Of a DNA stretch of 64,000 nt, positions 47,200-56,439 are shown in pieces. The notes beneath the pieces are model-generated. The model was not told the DNA's origin and ran no database searches. It was given only the letters and a program-made list of their open reading frames with translations. Each line of letters opens with the position of its first letter. Within the stretch, counting starts at the first letter, position 1. This stretch comes from a bacterium (GTDB taxonomy: Bacteria; Zixibacteria; MSB-5A5; GN15; FEB-12): positions 1 through 64,000 of the forward strand of contig JAHLKV010000003.1 of NCBI GenBank assembly GCA_020444475.1. Reading direction: 5' to 3'. The position numbers and the translations under genes are program-made.

Positions 47200-48562
47200 T
47201 TCTCAGCACCTTCCTCGTTGTGGCCGTTATCTTCACGCGATCGTCCAGCTCGTATCCGACCAGCCAGACAATCCCCTTGTCGTCGCACATCACCGCAACT
47301 TCGTCGCGAAGCGCCGCCGGTGTTTTGCAATCGGTGAGATAATCACCGACCTTCTTGGTCCCGCCTAACCCGAGCGGCGCAAACCGGTCTCCGGTCTTGA
47401 TCGAGCGGATTCGAAGCGGCCCGACTACCCGGTCCCGATCCAGCAGAGCACTCATCGAACGGCGTCGTTTTTCAAGCTCCGTGTTGTCCCGATCCAGCTC
47501 GCGAAGCTGGATACGTGCCGCCGGTCTATCGAGAGATACCCATTCTCCGGCTGCAAGTTCCAGATCAAACTCCAGGTCGGCCACTCGCCGCACGATCAGG
47601 GCGTCATCGCTGATACGAACAGCGCTGACACCGTCGGGGAGACTCATCGAAGGCGTCGCTTCGTGACAAAAATCGTCAAAACGGTCGATCACCTCTCGAT
47701 CGGGTAGTTCCACGCGCCCCGAGACGAATCGAAAGCACCGACGCAACAATCTTCGCCGTAACACTTTATCATAACGGCGATAAGCCGACAGAGCAAGTTG
47801 AATCTTCCCCCCCGGCGTCACCCGAGCGCACCGTTTGGCAGCTTTGTTGGTCATCGCATCAAGCAAACGCTCTTCGTCGGCCAACAATTCGGCAGTAGAG
47901 AGCAAAGCGCGTTCCACCGATGGATTCAGGCGCTCGCGAATTGAGGGCAGCAGCCTGGTGCGAATGAAGTTGCGAGTGTAGTGGGGGGATTCGTTGGTTC
48001 GGTCGAGGCACCACGACAGACCCCAGGTTTCCAGATACTCGATTATGTCCTGGCGGGGAATGTCAAACAGCGGTCGGACCACTTTGCCGCGCTTGATCGG
48101 TATTCCCAGCAGACCGGTGCGACCGGCGCCGCGAAGGAATCGAAACAGTATCGTCTCCACCTGATCGTCGGACTGATGGCCAACCGCAATTCGATCATAC
48201 TCATCATCGGCGGCGATGGCCTCGAAGACACCATAGCGAAAGTCGCGGGCGGTCTCTTCGATGCTCTTCTTCTCGGCTTTGGCCAGGGTCGGGATATCTT
48301 CGACGACAATCGTGATATCCACCCCCAGCTCTTCGCACAGCTCCTGACAGAAGCGCGCTTCGGCAGCGGCGGCCCGTTTTCTGATCTGGTGGTTGACGTA
48401 AACGGCGCCGACCCGGAGATCGATAGTATCCCGAAGACGGGTAAGCAGATGCAGCAGGGCAACCGAGTCCGGTCCGCCCGAAAGCGCCACCAGCACGGAA
48501 TCGCCGGGAGTGATCAAGGCGTGGCGGACGATAGCATCTTCGATTCGCTCCAGGAGGTCCAT
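47156..48562 (-). CDS. tilS: tRNA(Ile)-lysidine synthase
   Basis: Modifies C34 of the CAU-anticodon tRNA(Ile) so that it reads AUA. ATG 48562 with GGAGG-containing context gives 468 residues. The PP-loop motif VALSGGPDSVALLHLL is near residue 25, followed by VYVNHQIRKRAAAEARFCQELCEEL and AVGHQSDDQVETILFRFLRGAG. The C-terminal TilS domain includes DRFAPLGLGGTKKVGDYLTDCK. It is the first gene of tilS-hpt-ftsH. Confidence 0.96.
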   Translation of the reverse strand: MDLLERIEDAIVRHALITPGDSVLVALSGGPDSVALLHLLTRLRDTIDLRVGAVYVNHQIRKRAAAAEARFCQELCEELGVDITIVVEDIPTLAKAEKKSIEETARDFRYGVFEAIAADDEYDRIAVGHQSDDQVETILFRFLRGAGRTGLLGIPIKRGKVVRPLFDIPRQDIIEYLETWGLSWCLDRTNESPHYTRNFIRTRLLPSIRERLNPSVERALLSTAELLADEERLLDAMTNKAAKRCARVTPGGKIQLALSAYRRYDKVLRRRLLRRCFRFVSGRVELPDREVIDRFDDFCHEATPSMSLPDGVSAVRISDDALIVRRVADLEFDLELAAGEWVSLDRPAARIQLRELDRDNTELEKRRRSMSALLDRDRVVGPLRIRSIKTGDRFAPLGLGGTKKVGDYLTDCKTPAALRDEVAVMCDDKGIVWLVGYELDDRVKITATTRKVLRIDTRIAKTTALQAD

Positions 48563-48889
48563 AAAGAGATAATATGCGCCGCGCCGCCGAATGCCATAAC
48601 AATCTTGCCTATTCGGCGGCGTTCTGCGTTCCGACTGCGCAGCCGGTCTATCCAACAGATGTGCCTGACCCGGCCTTCGGATCCAATATCGCTCACACAG
48701 TACTCGTTGACACCGTTGTCCACTATAGTATATTAACTACGTAGGTCTGTCTCTACACCTGTCCGCACTCTTCATCGACTCAACACCACGCACGTTTCTC
48801 GCCAATCGCCGCGACACCCGAGTGTGTCGGGCAGATATACTATCAAAACCACGTCGTGTCTTTTGCGACCGATAGCGGGAGGACTTACA
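48563..48889. other. Divergent intergenic region between tilS and a secreted protein
   Basis: No gene is convincing. A promoter candidate on the plus strand lies at 48707-48734, leaving a leader of about 150 bases before the coding start. The leader has no strong hairpin or T-run that I can see. Confidence 0.5.
48707..48734 (+). promoter_or_regulatory. Candidate promoter of the dockerin-containing protein
   Basis: TTGACA at 48707-48712, 16-base spacer, TATATT at 48729-48734. It matches the consensus well. The first ATG follows about 155 bases later. Confidence 0.55.
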
Positions 48890-49648
48890 ATGAAATCATT
48901 CAGGTTGATTTTCCAGATTGCGCTGGTCTGTCTGCTGCTGGCCGGGACCGTCCCGGCCCAGCCTCAGGGCGGCTTCGATTGGTGCGGCATCCTCGAAGAC
49001 TTCGAGGGGTGTGTCGCATTTTATGCGGTCTGGCCGGGGCCTATGGGACCGGTCGTTCTCGACAACTACGGGACATTCGGACTTGGTGACCAGGTGCGCG
49101 TGGTTGGCGTCTACGACGAAAACCAGTTTGCGATCTGCGGCGGTTTCGAGGACATCCCGGTCATAATCGTCTCTTCGATCGAACTTTGCGCCGTCGAATG
49201 GTGCGGCGACCTGTTCGCGTACAATGGATGCCTGCTTTTCAATAATCGCCAGGGAGATATCTACGGCCTGTCCGACTACGGCGCGTTCGTTTCGGGAGAC
49301 ATCGTCCGCGTGAGCGGCAACTACGTGCCGGGACAGCAGCTCGTGTGCGACGATGGTGCACGGTTTGCAGTTATCGATGTTGCGTCGATGGAGCCATGCT
49401 CTCTCGAGTCCTGTTGCCGGGGTCTTGTAGACGGCGACCTCAACGGAGACGGAACCACAGACCTCTCCGACCTGATCTGTTTCACCACGTACGTGTTCAT
49501 TTGGCCAGACCCGGTTTGTTGTATGGAGGAGGCCAACGTCAACGGCGACCCGGCCGGGGCAACCGATCTAACGGATCTGATCTACCTGGTGAACTACCTG
49601 TTCCTCGGCGGCCCGGCGCCTGTTGGGGGACCATGCGTCGGCCCGTAG
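48890..49648 (+). CDS. Secreted cysteine-rich protein with dockerin-like C-terminus
   Basis: ATG 48890 follows GGGAGGACTTACA. The 252-residue protein has a signal peptide ending TVPAQ. Two similar segments of about 60 residues follow ([17 protein letters not shown]... and [17 protein letters not shown]...), each with paired cysteines and a G-D-x-V-R-V-x-G-x-Y strand ([22 protein letters not shown]), so they look like a tandem duplication. The C-terminal dockerin-like pair is [17 protein letters not shown] and the degenerate [19 protein letters not shown]. Probably exported; function unknown. Confidence 0.82.
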   Translation: MKSFRLIFQIALVCLLLAGTVPAQPQGGFDWCGILEDFEGCVAFYAVWPGPMGPVVLDNYGTFGLGDQVRVVGVYDENQFAICGGFEDIPVIIVSSIELCAVEWCGDLFAYNGCLLFNNRQGDIYGLSDYGAFVSGDIVRVSGNYVPGQQLVCDDGARFAVIDVASMEPCSLESCCRGLVDGDLNGDGTTDLSDLICFTTYVFIWPDPVCCMEEANVNGDPAGATDLTDLIYLVNYLFLGGPAPVGGPCVGP

Positions 49649-49687
49649 TCCTGCACCACGTGAGTGCATCTCTTTCGCCTGGAGAGC

Positions 49688-49718
49688 AAAGACCGGCCAT
49701 TCGGCCGGTCTTTTTTTG
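49688..49718 (+). terminator. Rho-independent terminator
   Basis: Perfect stem AAAGACCGGCC/GGCCGGTCTTT with ATTC loop followed by a T-run. It follows the secreted protein stop by about 40 bases. Confidence 0.95.
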
Positions 49719-49799
49719 CCTGACCGGCACTCGACTCGCCGCTTGACCCCTCCCGGTCCAGCCTCTATATTCAGGCTTCTTTTCAAGGAGAAAAAAACC

Positions 49800-52055
49800 A
49801 TGGCCGAGCCGTACCGTCAGCCCGAAGTTACCGATGAATTAGTTGCCTCCCACGGCCTTACGCCGGAAGAATACGAGCGGATCAAACAGATCCTCGGTCG
49901 CACACCGACCTTCACCGAACTGGGCGTTTTCTCGGTCATGTGGTCGGAGCATTGCTCCTACAAGAACTCTATCGCCCTGCTTAAGACGCTTCCGCGCGAA
50001 GGCAAAAACCTGTTGGCGTCGGCGGGCGAAGAAAACGCCGGGGCGGTTGATATCGGCGACGGACTGGCGGTTGTCTTCAAAATCGAATCCCACAATCACC
50101 CCTCGGCAATTGAGCCCTACCAGGGCGCCGCAACCGGGGTCGGCGGGATCCTTCGCGATATCTTCACCATGGGCGCCCGCCCGATAGCCTCGCTGAACTC
50201 ACTTCGGTTCGGTTCGCCCACCAATCCGCGCGTGCGATACCTGATTGATGGTGTCGTGCGGGGAATCGGCGACTACGGCAACTCGTTCGGCGTCCCGACT
50301 GTCGCCGGTGAGGTCTTTTTCGACGAGGCGTACACCGGCAACCCGCTAGTCAACGCCATGGCGGTGGGACTGGTCAAGTCCGATGGCATCATCTCCGCGA
50401 CCGCCAAGGGGGCCGGTAATCCGATGATGATTGTCGGGTCGAAAACCGGTCGCGACGGTATCCACGGCGCGACGTTCGCGTCGGAAGAGCTGTCCGAAAA
50501 GTCTGAGTCGAAACGCCCCTCGGTGCAGATCGGCGACCCGTTCACGGAGAAGCTGCTGCTTGAGGCGACGCTGGAGATTATCGACAAGGATCTGGTGGTC
50601 GGCATTCAGGATATGGGGGCGGCCGGTATCACCTGCTGTTCTTCGGAAATGACCGCCAAGGGGGAGTCCGGCCTGGAGCTGGAGATCAATCAGGTACCCG
50701 TCCGCGAAACCGGCATGATCCCCTATGAAATCCTGCTCTCCGAGTCGCAGGAGCGGATGATGGTCTGCGTGAAGAAGGGTAAAGAGGACGCGGTGCGCGA
50801 GGTGTTCGACAAGTGGGGGCTCGACTCGACTATTGTCGGCCATGTCACCGACGACAAGCTGATGACGGTCAAACTTAACGGTGAGGTCGTCTCACAGATA
50901 CCATCGTTTGATCTCGTGCTCGGCGGCGGCGCTCCGGTTTACCATCGCGAGACCAAACGCCCGGCCTATATCGACGAACTGGCGACCCTCGACATTGATA
51001 GTCTCACGACGCCGTCCGACTGGAACAAGACGCTTATCACAATGATATCTTCGCCCAATCTGTGTCACAAAGGCTGGGTGTTTGAGCAATACGATCACAT
51101 GGTGCGGACCAACACGGCGGTCGGCCCCGGCTCCGATGCCGCCGTGCTTCGCATCCGCAAGACAGACAAAGCACTGGCCATGACCACCGACTGCAACGGC
51201 CGCTACTGTTATCTAAATCCGAGGCTTGGCGCCCGGTCGGCGGTGGCCGAGGCGGCGCGGAATATCGTGTGTTCCGGCGGACGGCCGCTGGCCGTCACCA
51301 ACTGCCTTAATTTCGGCAATCCGTACAAGCCGGAGATATACTATTGTTTCGCCGAAGCGGTCGGTGGGATGGGCGATGCCTGCCGGGTGTTCGAGACGCC
51401 GGTGACGGGCGGCAATGTTTCATTCTATAACGAAGATCCCCAGCGGGCGGTCTACCCGACCCCGACTATCGGCATGGTGGGGCTGATCGAACACACCGAC
51501 CACATCACAACCCAGTGGTTCAAGGATAACGGCGATGTCGTTTTCCTGCTGGGGACAACCGGCGATGATCTCGGCGCCAGCGAATACCTGCATGTAGTTC
51601 ACAGACTCCGCCGCGGCGCGGTGCCATCGCTCGATCTAACGCGGGAGAAGAAACTGCAGGACGCTCTGCTCGCCGCGATACAAAGCGGTCTGGTCAAATC
51701 GGCCCACGATGTTTCCGACGGTGGCCTCGCGATCGCCCTCGCGGAGTGTTGTATCTCACACAACGACCACCAGATCGGCGCCAGCGTCAGGATTGAGGCT
51801 GATGTCCGGCCGGATTCGCTCCTGTTCGGCGAGAGCCAGTCGCGGGTGATTGTCAGCGCGGCGGCTGTCGATGCCGACCGGCTCGAAACGCACTTCCGCA
51901 ATGCCGGTATCCCGGTCGCGCGGATCGGCCTGGTGGGGGGACGGCGGCTGGTCATCAACGAGTTGGTCGACATCGAACTGGAATCGATCTCGTCGGCCTT
52001 CTACAACGCCATGCCGACCTTTATGGAATGGGTGGGCGAAAAGGCGCCGGTGTAA
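49800..52055 (+). CDS. purL: Phosphoribosylformylglycinamidine synthase subunit PurL
   Basis: Fourth step of purine synthesis; 751 residues, the small form that needs PurQ and PurS (neither in this window). ATG 49800 follows CAAGGAG. Signature: [78 protein letters not shown]. The second half repeats the ATP-binding fold with [19 protein letters not shown] and [17 protein letters not shown]. Confidence 0.96.
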   Translation: MAEPYRQPEVTDELVASHGLTPEEYERIKQILGRTPTFTELGVFSVMWSEHCSYKNSIALLKTLPREGKNLLASAGEENAGAVDIGDGLAVVFKIESHNHPSAIEPYQGAATGVGGILRDIFTMGARPIASLNSLRFGSPTNPRVRYLIDGVVRGIGDYGNSFGVPTVAGEVFFDEAYTGNPLVNAMAVGLVKSDGIISATAKGAGNPMMIVGSKTGRDGIHGATFASEELSEKSESKRPSVQIGDPFTEKLLLEATLEIIDKDLVVGIQDMGAAGITCCSSEMTAKGESGLELEINQVPVRETGMIPYEILLSESQERMMVCVKKGKEDAVREVFDKWGLDSTIVGHVTDDKLMTVKLNGEVVSQIPSFDLVLGGGAPVYHRETKRPAYIDELATLDIDSLTTPSDWNKTLITMISSPNLCHKGWVFEQYDHMVRTNTAVGPGSDAAVLRIRKTDKALAMTTDCNGRYCYLNPRLGARSAVAEAARNIVCSGGRPLAVTNCLNFGNPYKPEIYYCFAEAVGGMGDACRVFETPVTGGNVSFYNEDPQRAVYPTPTIGMVGLIEHTDHITTQWFKDNGDVVFLLGTTGDDLGASEYLHVVHRLRRGAVPSLDLTREKKLQDALLAAIQSGLVKSAHDVSDGGLAIALAECCISHNDHQIGASVRIEADVRPDSLLFGESQSRVIVSAAAVDADRLETHFRNAGIPVARIGLVGGRRLVINELVDIELESISSAFYNAMPTFMEWVGEKAPV

Positions 52056-52094
52056 AAACTGGCGCGGCAATCCGATCAGCGTATATATTCGACC

Positions 52095-52829
52095 ATGGCG
52101 TTGTACATTTTCTCCGATGCCCATCTCGGGGCCGGACCACCGGAAAAAGAACAGCTCAAACTGAAGCGGATCGATCAACTGGTCGCAATGGTTCGAACGG
52201 ATGGCGACCGGCTGGTGATATTGGGCGATCTGTTCGACTTCTGGTTCGAATACAAACGCGCCATCCCCAAGGAAAATCTCGATATCATCATGACCCTTCG
52301 CGATCTTGTGAAAGACGGTGTTACGGTAGACTACATCTCCGGCAATCACGATTTCTGGATGGACGACTTTTTCCAGAACCAGATCGGCGTGGCGGTGCAT
52401 TGCGATGCGCTCGATATCGAGTACGGTGGGAAGAAACTGCACCTGATACACGGCGACGGTCTCGCCCCCGCCGACAAAGGCTACCGGGTACTGAAGAGGG
52501 TGCTTCGCAATCGCCTCTGTATCTGGCTGTACCGTAAGCTGCCGCCGGATTTCGCGATTGCCCTCGCCAAGCGCGTCTCGGGATCATCGCGTGAATACAC
52601 CGCCCGCCGCGATCATCATTTTGCGGTCGACTATGAGAACTACGCGAAGTCGAAGATCGACGAAGGGTACGATGTTGTCGCGATCGGACATTTGCACCTT
52701 CCGGTGTTCACGCAGTTCGAGCGCGGTATCTATATCAACACCGGCGATTTTATCAACCACTTCAGTTATGCCCGCATGGATGAGTCTGGTATCGAGCTGC
52801 AGTATCTCAGCGACGGAGAGGATCGCTAG
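52095..52829 (+). CDS. lpxH: UDP-2,3-diacylglucosamine diphosphatase-like (LpxH-type) hydrolase
   Basis: Calcineurin-like metallophosphoesterase of 244 residues. Metal ligands are in FSDAHLG (6-12), GDLFDFW, GNHDFWM, HGDG and GHLHLPV. LpxH cleaves UDP-diacylglucosamine to lipid X in lipid A synthesis; the spacing and FDFW motif match that family rather than generic phosphoesterases. kdsB elsewhere in the window supports a lipid A pathway. It lies 39 bases after purL. No other lpx gene is near, so the assignment is likely but not proven. Confidence 0.85.
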   Translation: MALYIFSDAHLGAGPPEKEQLKLKRIDQLVAMVRTDGDRLVILGDLFDFWFEYKRAIPKENLDIIMTLRDLVKDGVTVDYISGNHDFWMDDFFQNQIGVAVHCDALDIEYGGKKLHLIHGDGLAPADKGYRVLKRVLRNRLCIWLYRKLPPDFAIALAKRVSGSSREYTARRDHHFAVDYENYAKSKIDEGYDVVAIGHLHLPVFTQFERGIYINTGDFINHFSYARMDESGIELQYLSDGEDR

Positions 52830-52833
52830 CAGA

Positions 52834-53127
52834 ATGGACAGCATCATCGTCACCCTCTCCCCCTCCCTCTCTGCTCAGACGGTCGTGCGGCGGTTCGAGA
52901 CGATGATAGTCGAAGCCGGACTGGTCGTGCACACCCGCGGCGGGCTGGCCACCAAACCCGGCTCCACCCACTGGCATATTCGCAAGGAAGGTGAGAACGG
53001 GACGCTCGAGGCTACCTGGCTGCCGGCCACCGGACACTTCTCGTTTTCGATCCACGAAAATCGTCAGGGGGATTGGATTGCCGAAGCGGTAAAGGTGCTT
53101 CGAAAACGATTGGAGGAGTGCAGCTAG
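52834..53127 (+). CDS. Hypothetical 97-residue protein
   Basis: ATG 52834 is 4 bases after the LpxH stop, in the same direction. The sequence alternates short strands and helices: DSIIVTLSPSLSAQTVVRRFETMIVEAG, then WHIRKEGENGTLEATWLPATGHFSFSIHENRQGDWIAEAVKVLRKRL. A single compact alpha/beta domain seems likely, with no motif I recognise. Its stop shares CTAG with the convergent methyltransferase. Ribosome site is weak, so reinitiation after LpxH is likely. Confidence 0.7.
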   Translation: MDSIIVTLSPSLSAQTVVRRFETMIVEAGLVVHTRGGLATKPGSTHWHIRKEGENGTLEATWLPATGHFSFSIHENRQGDWIAEAVKVLRKRLEECS

Positions 53128-54104
53128 CGCTCGGCCGCAACGATCATCGGCGGGCCGAGTTTTTTCTTCCTGAGGTGCGTCAGATGCAGCTCGAACGGAC
53201 GGCTTCTTCCCCACCCCATCCGACCTGTCTCCCGAAAATGTTCAAGTCGACGGATGCTGAGTTCGGCGAATATCGGATCGATATCGCACGTCACACATCG
53301 CCGTCCGAGACGCTCGGCCGCGAGGAGAGTTGTGCCGGCATGGGCGAAGAAATCCAGCACCGTGTCGCCTTCGTGTGACGACGCCAGCAGGATTCGCTCA
53401 ATTGCTTTCAGCGGTTTCTGGGCATAACAGCCGGCGACGTTTTCTTCCATGCGATAGAAGACCTGCTGGACATCGACCCACACATTCCCGGCGCGGATTG
53501 TGTCGGAGCGGGAGCGCTCGAGATTCTCCGTTCGCTCGCCGTTGACTTCTTTGTAGTAGCCGCGCAGGATCTTGGGGATGTCGGTGTACTGCACTTTGAA
53601 CAAAGGCTGACCTTTGGTGTAGTAGAGCAGTTCCTGCCGGACTGCCATCCAGTTCGACTGCGTGCCGTAGCCGCGCTGGTTACGCATGGTGATAAAGGAG
53701 CGAGAGGCGAACGCAGTCTGCGCCATCATCAGCATGAACTGCGGCAGGGGCTGGAAGTGGTTGTTCTGATCGGCGCCCAGCCAGATATAGAGCGAGCTAT
53801 TTTCGGCCATGTACGCATAGCTGTGCGCAACCCACTGGCGGCACCAGTCGGCGAACGCTTCCGGCGAGCGTTTCTCTCCCATGACCATATTGTAGGGCGG
53901 ATCATGGAGGGCGAGTGTGGCGGGAGGTACGCTTTCACAGAGGGCGTGGATAAACGACCGATCGGCAGCATCACCGCACCCCACCACGTGCCCGCGTACG
54001 GGGTCCTGCCAGATATCGCCCGATCGAAGGCGACAGTGCGGGAGAAGTCGCGCCCGGGTGGTGGAGTCGGTCAGGTCGAATCGTTCGTTTGCGGTGCTTG
54101 CCAT
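53124..54104 (-). CDS. Beta-class DNA methyltransferase (orphan)
   Basis: A 326-residue S-adenosylmethionine-dependent enzyme. The N-terminal DIWQ...HVVGCGDAAD segment is shared with ParB-linked and phage adenine methyltransferases. Motif IV is DPPY near residue 80 (LHDPPYNMVMG), followed by a long variable target-recognition part. The AdoMet motif I reads DFFAHAGTTLLAAERLGRRCVTCDID near 260-285. DPPY before motif I marks the beta class, whose members make N6-methyladenine or N4-methylcytosine. No endonuclease gene is adjacent. Confidence 0.92.
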   Translation of the reverse strand: MASTANERFDLTDSTTRARLLPHCRLRSGDIWQDPVRGHVVGCGDAADRSFIHALCESVPPATLALHDPPYNMVMGEKRSPEAFADWCRQWVAHSYAYMAENSSLYIWLGADQNNHFQPLPQFMLMMAQTAFASRSFITMRNQRGYGTQSNWMAVRQELLYYTKGQPLFKVQYTDIPKILRGYYKEVNGERTENLERSRSDTIRAGNVWVDVQQVFYRMEENVAGCYAQKPLKAIERILLASSHEGDTVLDFFAHAGTTLLAAERLGRRCVTCDIDPIFAELSIRRLEHFRETGRMGWGRSRPFELHLTHLRKKKLGPPMIVAAER

Positions 54105-54153
54105 GCCGGGAAGCTACGCGCTGCACGCAGACAAGCAACTAAAACACGTCGGA

Positions 54154-54714
54154 CTAGAACAACACGCCGCCGATGAAGACGACTACGTCGATCTGATCGA
54201 TATCGACCGCGTCCTCACGCGGCTTCCCCGCCATGACTCCGGCGCCAACATGCCAGTGCCAGGAGAATTCCCAACCGCCGGCAACGAGGTAACCAAACCC
54301 CGGATCGGTGGGATCGGTGGCGCCGGTATCGAACTGCTCTGTGCCGACACTCAGAAGAGTGAACATCCCTCCCTTGGTGTCCCTAAAGTAGTGAAACCAG
54401 CCCACGCCATAATAGACGTGCGAGATGTCCAGCGCCTTGTCAACATATCCACTGCTGGCTGCGATCCCGACGAGCATGTCCCGCTCAGAAAAGCCCAGTC
54501 CCACGTAGCCCATCGAGAAAACTCCGCCTAACTCCTTGGCTATATCCCTGCCGATCGTATTTATCGGACCTTCGGACTTGGTGCTCATGTAGGCACTGAT
54601 TCCCGAAGCACTGCCCAGTACAAAACCTCTCCGGTCACCATCAAAGGCTGATGCGGACGACGAGAGGATTAGACAAAAGACCAGAGCGAGTACCACTAGT
54701 GTGAAGCGTGACAT
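54154..54714 (-). CDS. Envelope protein, probable outer-membrane beta-barrel, paralogue 1
   Basis: ATG 54714 has a strong site (GGAGGGAGG). The 186-residue protein has a signal peptide ending SSSASA, then FDGDRRGFVLGSASG. Alternating strands (VFSMGYVGLGFSERDMLVGIAASSGYV, HVYYGVGWFHYFRD) end in FIGGVLF, a terminal aromatic typical of barrels. It shares the AFDG-x-R-x-GFV opening and overall plan with the gene at 55713-56333. Both face the same way and flank the peroxiredoxin gene. Confidence 0.8.
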   Translation of the reverse strand: MSRFTLVVLALVFCLILSSSASAFDGDRRGFVLGSASGISAYMSTKSEGPINTIGRDIAKELGGVFSMGYVGLGFSERDMLVGIAASSGYVDKALDISHVYYGVGWFHYFRDTKGGMFTLLSVGTEQFDTGATDPTDPGFGYLVAGGWEFSWHWHVGAGVMAGKPREDAVDIDQIDVVVFIGGVLF

Positions 54715-54911
54715 ACGACCCTCCCTCCGAGGAGTTGATTGATGAATCCTTAGCTGTGACCCAATATGTCGCGTAGTGTGCGATCTGTCAATCATCGATA
54801 GCTCACTCCCATTTGCATGCGATGAAAGTCGGAGTTGATTGACTATTATAGCAAACTGAAGTATGTTCCGGGCGTGACGGTCTTTCCAGACACCGTCAGA
54901 AAGGAGGCCGT

Positions 54912-55016
54912 ATGGCTGATCGTCCCGGCTGTGCCCGTCCCGGAGTGGTGGTGAAAAAAGCCGCCGCCGAGACCGACACCCTTGCCGACACAGCATCCCC
55001 GAACAAGGAGCCTGCA
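54912..55016 (+). other. Possible N-terminal extension of the peroxiredoxin
   Basis: An ATG at 54912 in frame with the peroxiredoxin has an ideal ribosome site (AAGGAGG, four bases before). It would add 35 residues (MADRPGCARPG...ASPNKEPA) that look neither like a signal peptide nor like the conserved fold. ATG 55017 also has AAGGAG six bases upstream and begins the usual MSVMVG. Both may be used. Confidence 0.5.
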
Positions 55017-55628
55017 ATGAGTGTAATGGTAGGACGCCCGGCGCCGGATTTCGAGGCGCCTGCGTATCATAAGGGAGCGTTCACGAACATCAAGCTTTCC
55101 GACCACCTCGGGAAGTGGACGCTTCTCTGCTTCTATCCCGGCGACTTCACCTTCGTCTGACCGACGGAATTAGCGACGGTCGCCGCTTCGTACAAAACCC
55201 TGACCGACCTCGGCGTCAACGTGCTCGCCTGCTCGGTCGACTCACATTTCGTGCACAAAATCTGGAATGAAACCGAACTGACCAAGATGGTCGACGGCGG
55301 TATTCCGTTCCCGATGCTTTCGGACTCCGGCGGTCAGATCGGCAGCCTCTACGGCGTGTACGATGAAGCGTCCGGGACCGAAGTTCGCGGACGGTTCATT
55401 ATCGATCCCGACGGCATCATTCAGGCCATGGAGGTCATGACGCCGCCGGTCGGACGCAACTTCCCCGAGACGATTCGCCAGATCAAAGCCTTCCAACTGG
55501 TGCGGAAAGCCAAGGGCGCCGAGGCCACCCCGGCCGAGTGGACGCCCGGCTCCGACACTCTCAAACCCGGACCCGATCTCGTCGGTCAGGTCTGGAAAGT
55601 CTGGAAACCTCAGAAAGTCGGTGCCTGA
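55017..55628 (+). CDS. Selenocysteine-type peroxiredoxin (TGA at peroxidatic position)
   Basis: The frame reads through an in-frame TGA at 55158-55160, giving 203 residues. Before it: MSVMVGRPAPDFEAPAYHKG...WTLLCFYPGDFTFV; after it: PTELATVAASYKTL. In AhpC/Prx1 proteins the residue here is the peroxidatic Cys (FTFVCPTE), so residue 48 is best read as selenocysteine. The usual C-terminal resolving Cys (VCPA) is ATPA, so this would be a 1-Sec enzyme reduced by an external partner. Downstream sequence is fully conserved, arguing against decay. Selenocysteine machinery is not in the window. Confidence 0.85.
55158..55181 (+). promoter_or_regulatory. Candidate SECIS-like stem-loop at the TGA
   Basis: A hairpin starts inside the UGA: GACCG (55159-55163) pairs with CGGTC (55177-55181), then an A-A mismatch, then CG/CG, with a 7-base GAATTAG loop. 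It lies where bacterial SECIS elements sit. The loop lacks the classic GU bulge, so this is tentative. Confidence 0.45.
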
Positions 55629-55657
55629 TACGACACCGGGGACGGAAGTAAAAAGCG

Positions 55658-55683
55658 GCGGCCGGAGAGTAGTCTCCGGCCGC
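55658..55683. terminator. Bidirectional hairpin terminator candidate
   Basis: Perfect 11-base stem GCGGCCGGAGA/TCTCCGGCCGC with a GTAG loop between the peroxiredoxin stop and the convergent envelope gene. A-run on the left side (AAAA) and TTCGTTG on the right. Confidence 0.75.
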
Positions 55684-55712
55684 TTCGTTGTGCATTCGAT
55701 TCTGAGGAAGTA

Positions 55713-56333
55713 TTAGAATGCAACTGCGGTCAGGACGATCGCAACATTGGACTGGGTGAAGTCACCCTTCAGACCGGGAATCTCGGTGAACGTCGACTGG
55801 CCCCCGCTGAAATAGGCGCCGATCTGCACGTGCGGCGTGAATTCATAGCCGACTCCGGCCTGCCAGGCAAGGCCGTTGTCGTTCGGTTCGGTGTAGTCGG
55901 TATCGAAATAGCTGATGCCGCCCCCTACCGCGGTGAAAAACGACGCGCCGGTGCGGCCCCAGTAGTGATACCAACTCACCGTGCTGACGCCCTGCAGGAA
56001 CTGGACGTCATACACGAACCCGTCGCCATACAAATCGACATTGCTCACGGTGTAGTGTCCGAGGTTGGACTCCAGCACGAGCATGTTCCGCTCATCGAAA
56101 GCAACACCGAGCATCAGCTGCCCGGCAATACCGCCTTCGTCGTTTTCGAGGGTGCCGAGATAGAATTCATTGCCGAAGCCCTGCGATGCGGAGACATCAA
56201 CGGTGGTTTTTATCGAGGACGCGTAGCCGACCCCGCCACCGATTACGAATCCCTTGCGTTCACCGTCGAACGCGTTCGCGGCGCCCGCCGCGAGAAGGGA
56301 GAGAGTCAGGATGAGTACTGCTGCCTGTTTCAT
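55713..56333 (-). CDS. Envelope protein, probable outer-membrane beta-barrel, paralogue 2
   Basis: The 206-residue protein has a signal peptide ending AGAANA and mature start FDGERKGFVIGGGVGYASS. Repeated strand-turn-strand motifs include LMLGVAFDERNMLVLESNLGHYTV, VSWYHYWGRTGASFFTAVGGG and YEFTPHVQIGAYFSG. The terminal phenylalanine is typical of outer-membrane barrels. It is a paralogue of 54154-54714: AFDG-x-R-x-GFV start, F-x-ER-x-ML strand, WYHYW/WFHYF motif. Function unknown. Confidence 0.82.
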   Translation of the reverse strand: MKQAAVLILTLSLLAAGAANAFDGERKGFVIGGGVGYASSIKTTVDVSASQGFGNEFYLGTLENDEGGIAGQLMLGVAFDERNMLVLESNLGHYTVSNVDLYGDGFVYDVQFLQGVSTVSWYHYWGRTGASFFTAVGGGISYFDTDYTEPNDNGLAWQAGVGYEFTPHVQIGAYFSGGQSTFTEIPGLKGDFTQSNVAIVLTAVAF

Positions 56334-56439
56334 ATCGTTTCCTTTCAGAGTCGATTTCGTTTTCGTGTCTCTGATCAGGAACGCGCAGAAACGGTCTCGA
56401 GGCGGTCATCCGAAATGTGACGGGGAAAAACGGAGAGTC

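Noticed and set aside
55158-55160. TGA read as an ordinary stop, making the peroxiredoxin a pseudogene
   Set aside because: Both sides keep full family conservation and the stop falls exactly on the catalytic Cys codon; selenocysteine explains it better. Not fully excluded without the sel genes.
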